Origin: Mesorhizobium intechi
Lineage (GTDB): Bacteria > Pseudomonadota > Alphaproteobacteria > Rhizobiales > Rhizobiaceae
Reading direction: 5' to 3'
NCBI RefSeq assembly: GCF_002879535.1
Contig: NZ_PNOT02000228.1
Location: 1-47,932 of the forward strand
DNA: 47,932 nt
Positions 18,216 through 27,322 of the stretch are shown here, piece after piece (within the stretch, counting starts at the first letter, position 1; each line of letters opens with the position of its first letter). The notes under the pieces were generated by a model, which had not been told where the DNA came from, did no database searches, and saw nothing but the letters and a program-made list of their open reading frames with translations. The translations under genes were made by a program, and so were the position numbers.

Positions 18216-20102
18216 ATGAACTACAGGCGTGATATTGATGGCCTGCGGGCCATCGCGGTGTTGCCCGTCGTGCTTTTCCACTTCGGGGTATCGGCCATTC
18301 CCGGCGGCTTCACCGGTGTCGATATCTTCTTCGTCATATCGGGCTATCTGATCAGCGGCAGCCTGCTCGACGACCTCGAGCGCGGCCAGTTCTCGATCGG
18401 CCGCTTTTACTGGCGCCGCGCGCGGCGCATCCTGCCGGCGCTGACCTTCGTCATCCTGCTCGCCAGTATCGCCGCCTGGTTCATCCTCCTGCCGTCGGAT
18501 CTCCACGAGTACAGCCTCAGCGTGATCGCGGCCTCGACCTTCTGGTCGAATATCTATTTCTGGAAAACGACCAACTATTTCTCCATCGATGCCGAACTGC
18601 GGCCGCTGCTGCACACATGGTCGCTTTCGGTCGAGGAGCAGTATTATATCTTCGCACCGGTCCTCGTGTATCTGATCTACCGATACGCCTCGAAGCGCTG
18701 GCTGACGATATTGCTGCCGATTGCCATAGGCAGTTTTGCCCTGGCGGTCATGGCAACCACGCTGGCGCCGACCGCCGGCTTCTACCTCTTGCCGACGCGC
18801 ATCTGGGAACTGGCGCTGGGCGCAATGCTGATGCTGAGAAAGCCGCCGGCGCTTGCCAGCCGGCCGCTGACTGAACTGATCGGGCTGGGCGGTTTTGGCC
18901 TGATCGCCTTCGGCTTTCTGACGATTTCGGAGAGCGATCCGTTTCCGGGCTACAATGCCCTGTTTCCCTGCATCGGAACGGCGCTGCTCATCTATGCTGG
19001 CCAGCCCCACGCGGACAGACCGGTCCCTGTCGCCACGCAGGTGCTGCGGCTCACACCGCTGGTTTGGATCGGCCTCATCTCCTATTCGCTCTACCTCGTT
19101 CACTGGCCGATCAATTCGTTCGTCCACTATCTGTCGCTCAAGGCCATCGGTGTGCCGACGATCATGACGATGATCGCGGCCAGCGTCGCGCTGGCGACGT
19201 TCTCGTGGAAATATGTCGAGCAGCCCTTCCGCCAGAAGCGAGCCTTCACCGCTCCCCTGCCCATCTTCGCCTTCTCGGCCACGGCGATCGCCCTGCTGTG
19301 CGTCGGCGGCTTGGCCGGCGCGCTGGGCAAGGGTTTTCCGCAACGGTTCCCGGATTTCTCGACGGAACGGGTCCTGGTGGGAGACTGGCGCAACGGGGTC
19401 TGCTTCAACGAGGGCGCGAGCCGCATCGAGAACTGGAACCTCGCCGACTGCACCCGAACGCATGGCTTTGCCACCAATGTGCTGCTGTGGGGCGATTCCT
19501 TCGCCGCGCACTACGTGTCGGGGCTGGAAGCCAATGCGCAGAAAATCCAGGCCAATATCATTCAGTACACCTATGCCGGCTGCCCACCCAATCTGAGCTA
19601 CTTTTCCTATGCCCGGCCGGCTTGCACGCGTTTCAACGAACGGGCGCTGTCGATCATCCACGATGCCAACATCCAGGCGGTGATCCTGAGCGGCCGGTGG
19701 ACCGACTATCAGGCAAGGGGCTTCGACGGCCTGCAGAAGACGGTCGACCGGCTGCGCGACATGGGCGTCAAGGTCTATGTCATCGGCCAGTCTCCGGAGT
19801 TCATCGCCGACGTCCAGAAAATCGCTTTCTTCGCAAGAAGGGAGCACGCCGCGAACACATCCTGGCCGATGGCCATGGATCCGGACATCAACAAGCAGGT
19901 GCTGCCATTCGTCAAAGGGGCGACTTTCATCGACCCGCTGGCCTATCTGTGCGACGCGGCCGGTTGCTCCTATGCCGACGCCGGCACCAGGCAGTTTCTC
20001 TACTTCGACTACGGTCATTTCTCGTCCGCCGACGCGACGCTGGCCATCTGGAAATATTGGCCAAGCTTTGCCGCCAGCAACAAAGTCGCCAAGGCAAAAT
20101 AG
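18216..20102 (+). CDS. AT3-SGNH surface-glycan acyltransferase (OafA type)
   Basis: A 628-residue two-part protein. Residues 1-350 are an AT3 acyltransferase membrane domain with YRRDIDGLRAIAVLPVVLFHFG (conserved His near 22), GGFTGVDIFFVISGYLISG and the RRARRILPAL arginine motif. Residues ~400-628 are a periplasmic SGNH domain: nucleophile Ser near 427 in LLWGDSFAAHYV, and the D-x-x-H pair in DYGHFSSADA near 597-600. Proteins of this build acetylate O-antigen or other cell-surface sugars. ATG 18216 begins the canonical N-terminus. It lies 210 bp after the GT-C-like gene, on the same strand, and before tRNA-Gly. Confidence 0.95.
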   Translation: MNYRRDIDGLRAIAVLPVVLFHFGVSAIPGGFTGVDIFFVISGYLISGSLLDDLERGQFSIGRFYWRRARRILPALTFVILLASIAAWFILLPSDLHEYSLSVIAASTFWSNIYFWKTTNYFSIDAELRPLLHTWSLSVEEQYYIFAPVLVYLIYRYASKRWLTILLPIAIGSFALAVMATTLAPTAGFYLLPTRIWELALGAMLMLRKPPALASRPLTELIGLGGFGLIAFGFLTISESDPFPGYNALFPCIGTALLIYAGQPHADRPVPVATQVLRLTPLVWIGLISYSLYLVHWPINSFVHYLSLKAIGVPTIMTMIAASVALATFSWKYVEQPFRQKRAFTAPLPIFAFSATAIALLCVGGLAGALGKGFPQRFPDFSTERVLVGDWRNGVCFNEGASRIENWNLADCTRTHGFATNVLLWGDSFAAHYVSGLEANAQKIQANIIQYTYAGCPPNLSYFSYARPACTRFNERALSIIHDANIQAVILSGRWTDYQARGFDGLQKTVDRLRDMGVKVYVIGQSPEFIADVQKIAFFARREHAANTSWPMAMDPDINKQVLPFVKGATFIDPLAYLCDAAGCSYADAGTRQFLYFDYGHFSSADATLAIWKYWPSFAASNKVAKAK

Positions 20103-20198
20103 GAATCACGGCCAGCGCCGCGGACCAGCGAAAGCGTTTGTTCAAGGGCCCGCTTTGCGATTGCCCGAAGGCCGAACCTCATGGTAACGAGAGCACGC

Positions 20199-20272
20199 GC
20201 GGGTATGATGTAATGGTAGCCTGTCAGCTTCCCAAGCTGAACGCGCGGGTTCGATTCCCGCTACCCGCTCCA
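20199..20272 (+). tRNA. tRNA-Gly (anticodon CCC)
   Basis: A 74-nt cloverleaf with encoded CCA. The acceptor stem is GCGGGTA paired with TACCCGC; the anticodon arm is TCAGC-TTCCCAA-GCTGA with CCC as anticodon, and the T arm is CGGGTTCGATTCCCG. All arms pair fully. It reads GGG glycine codons. It is followed within a few bases by a palindrome likely to be its terminator. Confidence 0.97.
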
Positions 20273-20277
20273 GTTTA

Positions 20278-20297
20278 AGGCGCAAGGCCTTGCGCCT
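20278..20297 (+). terminator. Palindromic hairpin downstream of tRNA-Gly
   Basis: A perfect 20-bp palindrome (AGGCGCAAGG and its complement) begins 6 bp past the tRNA CCA end. It can fold as a 6-bp GC-rich stem with an 8-nt loop. There is no T-run after it, so the terminator function is plausible rather than certain. Confidence 0.5.
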
Positions 20298-20381
20298 AAT
20301 CTAGAGACCCCTGAACCTGATAGTTCCACAGGAGTCTGCAGCGTTCCTGCCTCGGTGAGCCTACCCTTCCGAGGCGGCGAC

Positions 20382-21143
20382 CTAAGCCTGGCCAAGCCGC
20401 ATCTGCTTCTTGAGGAGGAAACGGGCGAGGTTTTTGATATTTCGCGGAGCCACCTTCTTGGGGAGATGCGCGATGAGGTCCCTGGATCTGGCGTCGCTCT
20501 GGAACCGCTCGGCCCACTCTTCGGTGCGGATATCGCGCTGTACCCGCAAATTCGTGCTGAACTCGCCGCTTGGCATTTCAACCGACAACTGCCGTGCCAC
20601 CGATGCGACGTAGGCACGAGGATCGTCCAGGAGATCTTCATAAAACAAATGGTCGTATGGCAGCCCGGACATGCGCAGATAGGCCTCCCAGAAGGCATAG
20701 CTCTGTCCGATCAGGAAGTAGGCCTGGCAGATACCGGCGAAATCGTATTGCGGGACCTTATCTGCGCCGTCCATGGTGCTTCTCCAACGACCCGACGCTT
20801 TCGCCCGGCAATAGGAGATGGCCTGGCGAAGACGGTCCCGTCGCTCCAGCAGGATCAAACCCATGGCATGGCGCCGGACGCACTCCGCGAGGAAGTCCGT
20901 CCCGTATTTGGCCTGCGACCAGTCGAGGTGTCGTGGAAACAACTTGACGGCGAACCTGCCATTTTCGGTCGCGCCGCGTTCAATCACTGCGGACAGCAGT
21001 TCGTCGAAGGATTTCGGCCTGAAGCCCAACGTGTCCGTGTCGAGCCATTCGGCCGACCGACCCAATGTTCCGGTGCTGTTTGCCAGACTGCCAAGCCATT
21101 CGGAACCGCTGCGGGCCTCGGTCAGTATCGCCACCCCTTTCAT
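20382..21143 (-). CDS. Stf0-like sulfotransferase
   Basis: A 253-residue protein. It begins MKGVAILTEARSGSEWLGSL; TEARSGSEWL is the 5'-phosphosulfate-binding loop of sulfotransferases in the Stf0 style. FAVKLFPRHLDW and LILLERRDRLRQAISYCRA carry the Arg/Ser residues expected to bind the 3'-phosphate of PAPS, and PYDHLFYEDLLDDP is the matching later motif. It should move sulfate from PAPS to a carbohydrate hydroxyl; Stf0 of mycobacteria acts on trehalose, but the acceptor here is unknown. It stands alone on the minus strand just past tRNA-Gly, with no integrase nearby. Base composition looks somewhat less GC-rich than its neighbours by eye. Confidence 0.8.
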   Translation of the reverse strand: MKGVAILTEARSGSEWLGSLANSTGTLGRSAEWLDTDTLGFRPKSFDELLSAVIERGATENGRFAVKLFPRHLDWSQAKYGTDFLAECVRRHAMGLILLERRDRLRQAISYCRAKASGRWRSTMDGADKVPQYDFAGICQAYFLIGQSYAFWEAYLRMSGLPYDHLFYEDLLDDPRAYVASVARQLSVEMPSGEFSTNLRVQRDIRTEEWAERFQSDARSRDLIAHLPKKVAPRNIKNLARFLLKKQMRLGQA

Positions 21144-21454
21144 GCGTAGCCATTGCCCAGGGTCCGTGGACGAGTATCCGTTGCTACAGGATATGGTTCT
21201 GTTCCTCGATCGCCCCTCGGCATGGTCACATCCCAGTTCAAAAGGGTTCCATTAGAGACGTCTAACATTGTTTGGTCAATTCGCACTTGTTTCAGGTGGG
21301 GGCAATCCCAGGCCAAGTGGGCAGGTCAATTCGTCGCGGCCGGGTGATCGGTGCCAACGCAGCACCGACCGTAACGATGCAAGATTTTCCACGGCCCAGC
21401 CGCGCGATAACGACACCGTCCACGCCGCGGGGGCGGCCTTTCGTCAACGGTTCG
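21144..21454. other. 311-bp gap without a defended gene
   Basis: Between the sulfotransferase start and the stop of the Arg-rich protein. Several long frames cross it, but they are low-complexity antisense frames of GC-rich DNA. It should hold the sulfotransferase promoter (the TCTAACATTG region around 21260 is the most AT-rich part). I see no repeat of the tRNA 3' end here. Confidence 0.4.
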
Positions 21455-21796
21455 TCAGAGCCAGACGCGGAGCCACACCCGCTCGCGCCAGCAACGCACA
21501 TGACGGCGTCCACGGCGCCAATATCGACGGCAAACCCGTCTCCAGCCGCGGCGGCGGCGCCTCTCTCCGTAATGGCGATCTCCGTAGTAGCGATGATGCC
21601 AACGACGGTGGGAGACCTTTTCCACTTCGAGGTCGTCATCGCCTTCGAAGACAGCCGGATCCGGCTTGTCCAGTTCGTCGAGAATTCCGTTGCCCTGAGG
21701 AATGCCGGCAACCGCGCGGCCAGGTCGGGCTATGCCCGCAAACGCCACGGCCCCCGCAACGCCCAGCATTCCTGTGAGAAACAACCGACGTTCCAT
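21455..21796 (-). CDS. Exported Arg/Trp-rich basic protein of unknown function
   Basis: A 113-residue protein. It starts MERRLFLTGMLGVAGAVAFA, a Tat-like twin-arginine signal (RRLFLTG) with hydrophobic core and an A-x-A cleavage region near GRAVAG. An acidic middle follows (DELDKPDPAVFEGDDDLEVEKV), then a tail of about 45 residues made mostly of Arg, His, Trp and Tyr (HRRWHHRYYGDRHYGERRRR and WRERVWLRVWL). ATG 21796 has GGGAGG before it, which supports real expression. Similar proteins are labelled protamine-like in Mesorhizobium annotations as I recall; no function is established. It might bind acidic polymers, nucleic acid or membrane. Confidence 0.65.
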   Translation of the reverse strand: MERRLFLTGMLGVAGAVAFAGIARPGRAVAGIPQGNGILDELDKPDPAVFEGDDDLEVEKVSHRRWHHRYYGDRHYGERRRRRGWRRVCRRYWRRGRRHVRCWRERVWLRVWL

Positions 21797-21900
21797 CAAA
21801 ACCTCCCGAGTTGTTGACATCGGCATCTCGTTCCCTCGCCCAAAACGAGCTCCAGCGAGATGCCGTTTGGCCTGAACGCGTGACTGCACTTCTTGTTCCA

Positions 21901-22890
21901 TCACCCCACTTCGCGCAGGATGAAATCGTGCAGCATCTTGGCGGCCGGCGACAGCGCGCGATTCCTGACCGTGATCAGGCTGTAGGGCCTGACCTCGATG
22001 TCGAATTCGGTCTGGACGACATCGATGGCGCCGGCGAGTCCGTCGGGATTCTGGATGAATTTGGCCACCTGCACCGAGACCGGCGCGATGGCGTCGGACT
22101 GCGCGACCATGACCAGCGTCAGGAGCAGCGAACTGGTGTTGAGTATCCGGTCCGGCAGCGCGATGTTGCGATTGAGGAAATTGCTCTCCATCGCCTGGCG
22201 CAAGGGCGAGCCGCCCGACTGGAAAACCCAGTCATAGGCGGCGGTGTCTTCGAGGCGCACCACGCTGCCCCTGGTCAGCGGGTGGCCACGACGCACGATC
22301 AGGCAGGCTTTCTCGACGCCGATGACACGCGATTCGAACAGCCGCGGATTGAGATCGTCGGGGATGCGCGCGATGATGAAATCATGGCGCGTTGCGATCA
22401 GTTCGCGCGCCAGCACATTCGAGGTCTCGACCTGCATGGTGATCTCGATGCGCGGATAGATGCGGCGGATTTCGCGGATCGCCGGCACCGCCAATTCGAT
22501 CGCTGGCGCCGTCACGGCACCGAGAAACACGGAACCGCCCTTGCCCGCCTTGAGCTCGGAAATCTCGCGATCCACCTCGCGCATCTCCAGCAGGATCGAA
22601 CGCGCACGCCTGGCCAAGGCCTTGCCGTAGGGCGTCAGCGTGATGCCGCGCGGCAGCCTCTCGCACAGCTTGACCGCGAGTACCGCCTCCATCTCGGCAA
22701 TCATGCGCGATGCCGCCGGCTGCGAAATGTTCATGACCTGCGCCGCGGCGCTCACCCGGCCATGATCGTCGAGCGCGACGATCATGCGCATATGACGCAG
22801 GCTGAGGCCGCTGCGCAGGAGGGTTTCGCCATCGCCTGGGGTCTCGTTGTATTCATTTGAACCCGCAGCCGGATTCCGTAACGCCGCCAT
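21901..22890 (-). CDS. gbpR: LysR-type regulator of the chvE-ggu sugar locus (GbpR-like)
   Basis: A 329-residue LysR-family activator/repressor. The N-terminal winged helix-turn-helix is near 30-90 (RHMRMIVALDDHGRVSAAAQ, then NISQPAASRMIAEMEAVL). The effector-binding domain of two alpha/beta lobes starts near 115 (VFLGAVTAPAIELAVPAI). It is divergent from chvE, the same arrangement as gbpR-chvE of Agrobacterium, in which GbpR controls chvE in response to sugars. The assignment to GbpR comes from family plus position. The ATG at 22890 follows AGGGA. A dyad fitting a LysR operator lies in the spacer. Confidence 0.85.
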   Translation of the reverse strand: MAALRNPAAGSNEYNETPGDGETLLRSGLSLRHMRMIVALDDHGRVSAAAQVMNISQPAASRMIAEMEAVLAVKLCERLPRGITLTPYGKALARRARSILLEMREVDREISELKAGKGGSVFLGAVTAPAIELAVPAIREIRRIYPRIEITMQVETSNVLARELIATRHDFIIARIPDDLNPRLFESRVIGVEKACLIVRRGHPLTRGSVVRLEDTAAYDWVFQSGGSPLRQAMESNFLNRNIALPDRILNTSSLLLTLVMVAQSDAIAPVSVQVAKFIQNPDGLAGAIDVVQTEFDIEVRPYSLITVRNRALSPAAKMLHDFILREVG

Positions 22891-22957
22891 GGTTTTTCCC
22901 TGCCTCTTCTCGCGGCCCGCTGGGCATTCGCCGGCAACCCGTCACGCGTTCATAACA

Positions 22958-22975
22958 TATACCACTTGCGGTATA
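22958..22975. promoter_or_regulatory. Candidate LysR-type (GbpR) operator
   Basis: The dyad TATACC-ACTTGC-GGTATA contains the T-N11-A arrangement recognised by LysR-family proteins. It lies in the 314-bp spacer, 68 bp from the gbpR start and about 230 bp from chvE, a place suited to autoregulation and divergent control. The rest of the spacer shows no gene. Confidence 0.5.
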
Positions 22976-23204
22976 GCAACCATCAAAGATCGCATTTGAC
23001 AGTTATGGCAAAAGGACGGCAACGTCAGCGCGTTCCGAGACGCAACGGTCGCCGACGATAGAATCGTATCGATTGAAATCAGCGGCTCGGGGCCATGGGA
23101 GGATACCGGAGATCGATATGACGGCAGCAGTGCCTTGGCGCTTCTGCACGATTGCGCGGCCCGCGACCCCCGGGGTGCTGCGTCCATCAACCAGGGAGAG
23201 TTAC

Positions 23205-24275
23205 GTGAAAATCATCAAGACACTGGCCGCAGTCGCGGCGCTTGGCATCGCTGCCATGACCTACTCGGCGCATGCAGCCGACAAGGGTCTCGTCGGCGTG
23301 CTGATGCCGACCAAGACTTCGCAGCGCTGGATCAATGACGGCGACGCCGTCAAGTCCCAGCTCGAGGCTCTCGGCTACACCGTCGACCTGCAATATGCGC
23401 AGGATGACATCCCCAACCAGCTCAGCCAGCTGGAGAACGAAATCACCAAGGGCCCGAAGGCGCTGATCATCGCCTCGATCGACGGCACCACCCTGTCGGA
23501 TGCGCTGCAGAAGGCCGCTGACGCGGGCGTCGTCGTCGTCGCCTATGACCGCCTGATCAAGAAGACCGCCAACGTCGACTACTACACCACCTTCGACAAT
23601 TTCGGCGTCGGCGTGATCCAGGCGAATTCGCTGGTCAAGGGCCTCAAGGAGCGCTTCCCGAACACCAAGCCGTGGAATGTGGAACTGTTCGGCGGTTCGC
23701 CGGACGACAATAACGCCTTCTTCTTCTACAACGGTGCGATTTCCGTCCTGCAGCCGCTGATCGACGACGGCTCGATCAAGATCAAGTCCGGCCAGATGGG
23801 CATGGACAAGGTCGGCACGCTGCGCTGGCTGGCGGCAACGGCCCAGGCCCGCATGGACAACCTGCTGTCGGCCAACTACTCGGACGGCAGCCGCGTCGAT
23901 GGCGTTCTGTCACCCTATGATGGTCTGTCGCGCGGCATCACCGCCTCGCTGCGCGCCGTTGGCTACGGCACGGCCGCTCAGCCTTGGCCTATTGTCACCG
24001 GCCAAGACGCCGAGACCGCCTCGGTCAAGCTGATCATCTCGGGCGAGCAGTATTCGACCGTGTTCAAGGACACCCGCGAACTGGCCAAGTCGACGGTCGA
24101 ACTGGTCGACAAGGTGCTCTCGGGCGGCAAGCCTGATGGCCTCGACACCAAGACCTACAACAACGACGTCAAGGTCGTTCCCTCGATCCTGTTGACGCCG
24201 CATGAGGTCGACAAGTCGAACTACCAGAAGCTGGTCGTCGACTCCGGCTACATCAAGGCCGAAGACCTGAAGTAA
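23205..24275 (+). CDS. chvE: Periplasmic multiple-sugar-binding protein ChvE
   Basis: A 356-residue type I periplasmic binding protein. The signal peptide [26 protein letters not shown] is cut near AHA-A, followed by [20 protein letters not shown]. Sugar-contact regions typical of ChvE include [32 protein letters not shown] and TGQDAETAS. It delivers galactose, arabinose, glucose and similar monosaccharides to the GguAB transporter; in Agrobacterium ChvE also senses plant sugars with VirA, which is not implied here. GTG 23205 is preferred because AGGGAGAG precedes it and the signal peptide begins there, although the frame is open to 23073. A hairpin follows its stop. Confidence 0.95.
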   Translation: MKIIKTLAAVAALGIAAMTYSAHAADKGLVGVLMPTKTSQRWINDGDAVKSQLEALGYTVDLQYAQDDIPNQLSQLENEITKGPKALIIASIDGTTLSDALQKAADAGVVVVAYDRLIKKTANVDYYTTFDNFGVGVIQANSLVKGLKERFPNTKPWNVELFGGSPDDNNAFFFYNGAISVLQPLIDDGSIKIKSGQMGMDKVGTLRWLAATAQARMDNLLSANYSDGSRVDGVLSPYDGLSRGITASLRAVGYGTAAQPWPIVTGQDAETASVKLIISGEQYSTVFKDTRELAKSTVELVDKVLSGGKPDGLDTKTYNNDVKVVPSILLTPHEVDKSNYQKLVVDSGYIKAEDLK

Positions 24276-24292
24276 TCTCTGCATTAAAATCT

Positions 24293-24321
24293 GGGGTCCT
24301 GCGCGACGCAGGGCCCCTTTT
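24293..24321 (+). terminator. Terminator after chvE
   Basis: An 11-bp stem (GGGGTCCTGCG at 24293-24303, CGCAGGGCCCC at 24307-24317, one G-U pair) with a CGA loop, followed by TTTT. It lies between chvE and gguA. Partial read-through would give much more binding protein than ATPase and permease, the usual ratio in ABC importers. Confidence 0.8.
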
Positions 24322-24361
24322 CGTTCACAAGCGACCCCGGTATTGTTACCGCCGGCCTAGA

Positions 24362-24428
24362 GCAATTCCAGGAAACGCGCGTAACGCTTTCCCCTGGGAA
24401 TTGCGTAAAAAACAAGAAAGTCTGGGAG
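24362..24428. repeat. Dispersed palindromic repeat, copy 1
   Basis: Imperfect dyad GCAATTCCAGGAAA ... TTTCCCCTGGGAATTGC followed by CGTAAAAAACAA and a GGGAGC end. It matches copy 2 at 27260-27322 over arms and 3' tail while the loop differs. I recall this element as frequent between genes in Mesorhizobium. It directly precedes gguA and ends at its ribosome site. Confidence 0.85.
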
Positions 24429-24437
24429 CTTGCCCTT

Positions 24438-25970
24438 ATGACCTCGACGATTTTGGAGATGCGCGACATCACCAAGACGTTTCCCGGCGTGAAGGCGCTG
24501 TCTAACGTCAACCTCAGCGTCGAGGAAGGCGAAATCCACGCCGTGGTCGGCGAGAACGGCGCCGGCAAGTCGACGCTGATGAAAGTGCTGTCAGGCGTCT
24601 ATCCCGCGGGCACCTATGACGGCCAGATCATCTTTCAAGGCCAGGAATGCCAGTTCAAAGGCATCCATGACAGCGAACACAAGGGCATCGTCATCATCCA
24701 CCAGGAGCTTGCGCTGGTGCCGATGCTGTCGATTGCCGAGAATATCTTCCTCGGCAACGAACACGCCAAATACGGAGTGATCGACTGGGACGCCAACGAG
24801 GCGCGCACCAGCGCCCTGTTGAAGAAGGTGGGCCTCAAGGAGGACCCCAAGACGCTGATCACCAATATCGGCGTCGGCAAGCAGCAGCTGGTCGAGATCG
24901 CCAAGGCGCTGAGCAAGGAAGTCAAGCTCCTGATCCTCGACGAGCCCACCGCATCGCTCAGCGAGAAGGACAGCCAGGCGCTGCTCGACCTTTTGCTCGA
25001 GTTCAAACGGCAAGGCATGACCTCGATCCTGATCTCGCACAAACTCAACGAGGTGAACCGGGTCGCCGACAAGGTTACCGTCATCCGCGACGGGCGCACC
25101 ATCGAGACGCTGGCCAAGAAGGATATCTCGGAAGACCGAATCATCACCTCGATGGTCGGCCGCTCGCTCGACGACCGCTATCCGCCGCGCGAACCAAAGA
25201 TCGGCGAGGTCATCTTCGAAGTGAAGAACTGGTCGGTCTATCACCCGATTCATGCCGAACGGCAGGTGATCAAGGGCATCGACATCAATGTGCGCAAGGG
25301 CGAGGTGGTCGGCATAGCCGGGCTGATGGGCGCCGGCCGCACCGAATTCGCCATGAGCCTGTTCGGCCGCTCCTATGGCCGCCGCATCACGGGCGAGGTG
25401 CTGCTCAGAGGCAAGCCGATCGATGTCTCATCGGTGAGCAAGGCGGTCGAACACGGCATCGCCTACGTGACCGAGGACCGCAAGACTTACGGTCTCAACC
25501 TGATCGACCATATCAAGCACAACATCACGGTCGCCAATCTCGGCGGCGTGTCGCGTCACAGCGTGATCGACGATCTGCGCGAACTTGCCGTCGCCAACGA
25601 TTATCGCAAGAAGACCAACATCCGCGCTTCGAGCGTCTATCAGATGACGGGCAACCTTTCCGGCGGCAACCAGCAGAAGGTGGTGTTGTCGAAATGGCTG
25701 TTCGCCGATCCGGAATTGCTGATCCTCGACGAGCCGACGCGCGGCATCGATGTCGGCGCCAAGTACGAAATCTACACGATCATCGCGCGTCTTGCCTCGG
25801 AGGGTAAGGCGATCGTGGTCATTTCGTCGGAAATGCCGGAATTGCTCGGCATCACCGACCGCATCTACGTCATGAACGAGGGCCGCATCGTCGGCGAAAT
25901 GCCCGCGGCGGACGCAAGCCAGGAAAAAATAATGCGCGCCATCGTTCGGGGAGAAGGAAAAGCAGCATGA
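24438..25970 (+). CDS. gguA: Monosaccharide ABC importer, ATP-binding protein
   Basis: A 510-residue double-ATPase protein of the sugar (CUT2) importer class. The first domain has Walker [10 protein letters not shown] (38-46), a weak signature ([14 protein letters not shown]) and [15 protein letters not shown]. The second has a degenerate Walker A ([10 protein letters not shown]), a good signature LSGGNQQKV and [15 protein letters not shown] pair with one degenerate half is normal for RbsA/GguA. It powers uptake of sugars bound by ChvE. Its stop overlaps the gguB ATG by 4 bp. The start follows GGGAG, which belongs to the repeat element. Confidence 0.95.
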   Translation: MTSTILEMRDITKTFPGVKALSNVNLSVEEGEIHAVVGENGAGKSTLMKVLSGVYPAGTYDGQIIFQGQECQFKGIHDSEHKGIVIIHQELALVPMLSIAENIFLGNEHAKYGVIDWDANEARTSALLKKVGLKEDPKTLITNIGVGKQQLVEIAKALSKEVKLLILDEPTASLSEKDSQALLDLLLEFKRQGMTSILISHKLNEVNRVADKVTVIRDGRTIETLAKKDISEDRIITSMVGRSLDDRYPPREPKIGEVIFEVKNWSVYHPIHAERQVIKGIDINVRKGEVVGIAGLMGAGRTEFAMSLFGRSYGRRITGEVLLRGKPIDVSSVSKAVEHGIAYVTEDRKTYGLNLIDHIKHNITVANLGGVSRHSVIDDLRELAVANDYRKKTNIRASSVYQMTGNLSGGNQQKVVLSKWLFADPELLILDEPTRGIDVGAKYEIYTIIARLASEGKAIVVISSEMPELLGITDRIYVMNEGRIVGEMPAADASQEKIMRAIVRGEGKAA

Positions 25971-27253
25971 GCACCGACAGCGCCCCCGCCCCGCAGGGCA
26001 ACATCGCCGAGGACCAGCGTCCACGCATTGCCGTCTCGGCGTTGACGACGAACCTGCGCGAATACGGTCTCATCATCGCGCTGATCGTCATCATGCTGTT
26101 CTTCCAGTTCACCACGTCGGGAACGCTGTTCAAGCCGGTCAACCTGAGCAATCTGGTGCAGCAGAACTCGTTCATCATCGTGATGGCACTGGGCATGCTG
26201 CTGGTCATCGTTTCCGGCTATATCGACCTCAGCGTCGGCTCGGTCGCCGGTTTCATCGGCGCGCTGGCGGCAAACATGATGGTCATCTGGCAGCTCGGAC
26301 CGCTCAGCAATCCGCTGGTGGTTTCGATCGTCTGCCTGATCGTTGGCGGCCTGATCGGTGCGGCGCAAGGCTATTGGATCGCCTATCACCGAATACCGAG
26401 CTTCATCGTGACATTGGCCGGCATGCTGATCTTCCGCGGCATCTGCCAGGCGCTGCTGGGCGGCGGCTCGTCGGTGGGCCCACTTCCGGATGGCTTCAAG
26501 GCGCTGAGCTCCGGCTTTATCCCGGACGTTATCGGCCCGCTGACCTTGATTCCGCCCACTGTGAACGCCGCCGGCAAGACCATTTTGGGCAGCGGCCTGA
26601 CGCTGCACATGACCACGATCGTGCTCGGCATGATCGCCGTGCTGGCCTATGCCTATTTCGGGGTGAGGACACGACGCAAGCGCGAACGCCACGGCTATGA
26701 AGCCGAGCCCTTCCCCCTGTTCGTCATCAAGACGCTGGTCGCCAGCGCGCTGGCGCTGTTCCTGGTCTATGAGTTCGCCAGCTACAGGGGTCTGCCGGTA
26801 GTGCTGCTCGTCATGGGCGTGCTGATCTCGCTGTTCGTCTTCGTCACCAAGCGCATGACCATCGGCCGCCGCATCTACGCGATGGGCGGCAACCCGAAGG
26901 CGGCGCAGCTGTCGGGCATCAACACCGAGCGGCTGACGCTGCTGGTGTTCATCAATATGGGCGTGCTGTCGGCGCTGGGCGGCCTGATCATCGCGGCTCG
27001 CCTTGGCCAGGCCGTGCCGGCGGCCGGTCTGGGCTCGGAGCTCGACGTCATCGCCGCCGTCTTCATCGGCGGCGCCTCGGCGATGGGCGGCGTCGGCCAG
27101 GTCATCGGCGCCGTGGTCGGCGGCTTCATCATGGGCGTGATGAACAACGGCATGTCGATCATGGGCGTCAATGTCGACTGGCAACAGGTGGTCAAAGGTC
27201 TGGTCCTGCTCGGCGCCGTGATTTTCGACGTCTACAACAAGAACAAGGCCTGA
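25967..27253 (+). CDS. gguB: Monosaccharide ABC importer, permease
   Basis: A 428-residue inner-membrane permease with about ten helices, including [21 protein letters not shown], the CUT2 permease signature, and [18 protein letters not shown] with [23 protein letters not shown] near the end. Between helices is a charged cytoplasmic loop ([17 protein letters not shown]), typical of the longer GguB/XylH-like permeases. It forms the channel for the GguA ATPase and receives sugars from ChvE. It is translationally coupled to gguA. A second copy of the palindromic repeat starts 7 bp after its stop. Confidence 0.95.
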   Translation: MSTDSAPAPQGNIAEDQRPRIAVSALTTNLREYGLIIALIVIMLFFQFTTSGTLFKPVNLSNLVQQNSFIIVMALGMLLVIVSGYIDLSVGSVAGFIGALAANMMVIWQLGPLSNPLVVSIVCLIVGGLIGAAQGYWIAYHRIPSFIVTLAGMLIFRGICQALLGGGSSVGPLPDGFKALSSGFIPDVIGPLTLIPPTVNAAGKTILGSGLTLHMTTIVLGMIAVLAYAYFGVRTRRKRERHGYEAEPFPLFVIKTLVASALALFLVYEFASYRGLPVVLLVMGVLISLFVFVTKRMTIGRRIYAMGGNPKAAQLSGINTERLTLLVFINMGVLSALGGLIIAARLGQAVPAAGLGSELDVIAAVFIGGASAMGGVGQVIGAVVGGFIMGVMNNGMSIMGVNVDWQQVVKGLVLLGAVIFDVYNKNKA

Positions 27254-27259
27254 CAGGAA

Positions 27260-27322
27260 CAATTCCAGGAAAGCGCATCGCGGTTTTCCTACGGGAATTG
27301 CGTAAAAACAAAATACCGGGAG
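27260..27322. repeat. Dispersed palindromic repeat, copy 2
   Basis: Dyad CAATTCCAGGAAAGCGC ... TTTTCCTACGGGAATTG followed by CGTAAAAACAAAA and CCGGGAGC. It is the same element as copy 1, 2.9 kb away and in the same orientation. It lies in the 288-bp gguB-gguC spacer, whose remainder shows no gene. Confidence 0.85.

Noticed and set aside
17910..20018. 702-codon minus-strand open frame across the GT-C and acyltransferase region
   Set aside because: Opposite to a well-supported AT3-SGNH gene; its translation is rich in Arg, Asp, Gln and Gly with no motif.
20199..21796. Integrative island at tRNA-Gly
   Set aside because: No integrase, no direct repeat of the tRNA 3' end within the downstream sequence, and only two small genes.
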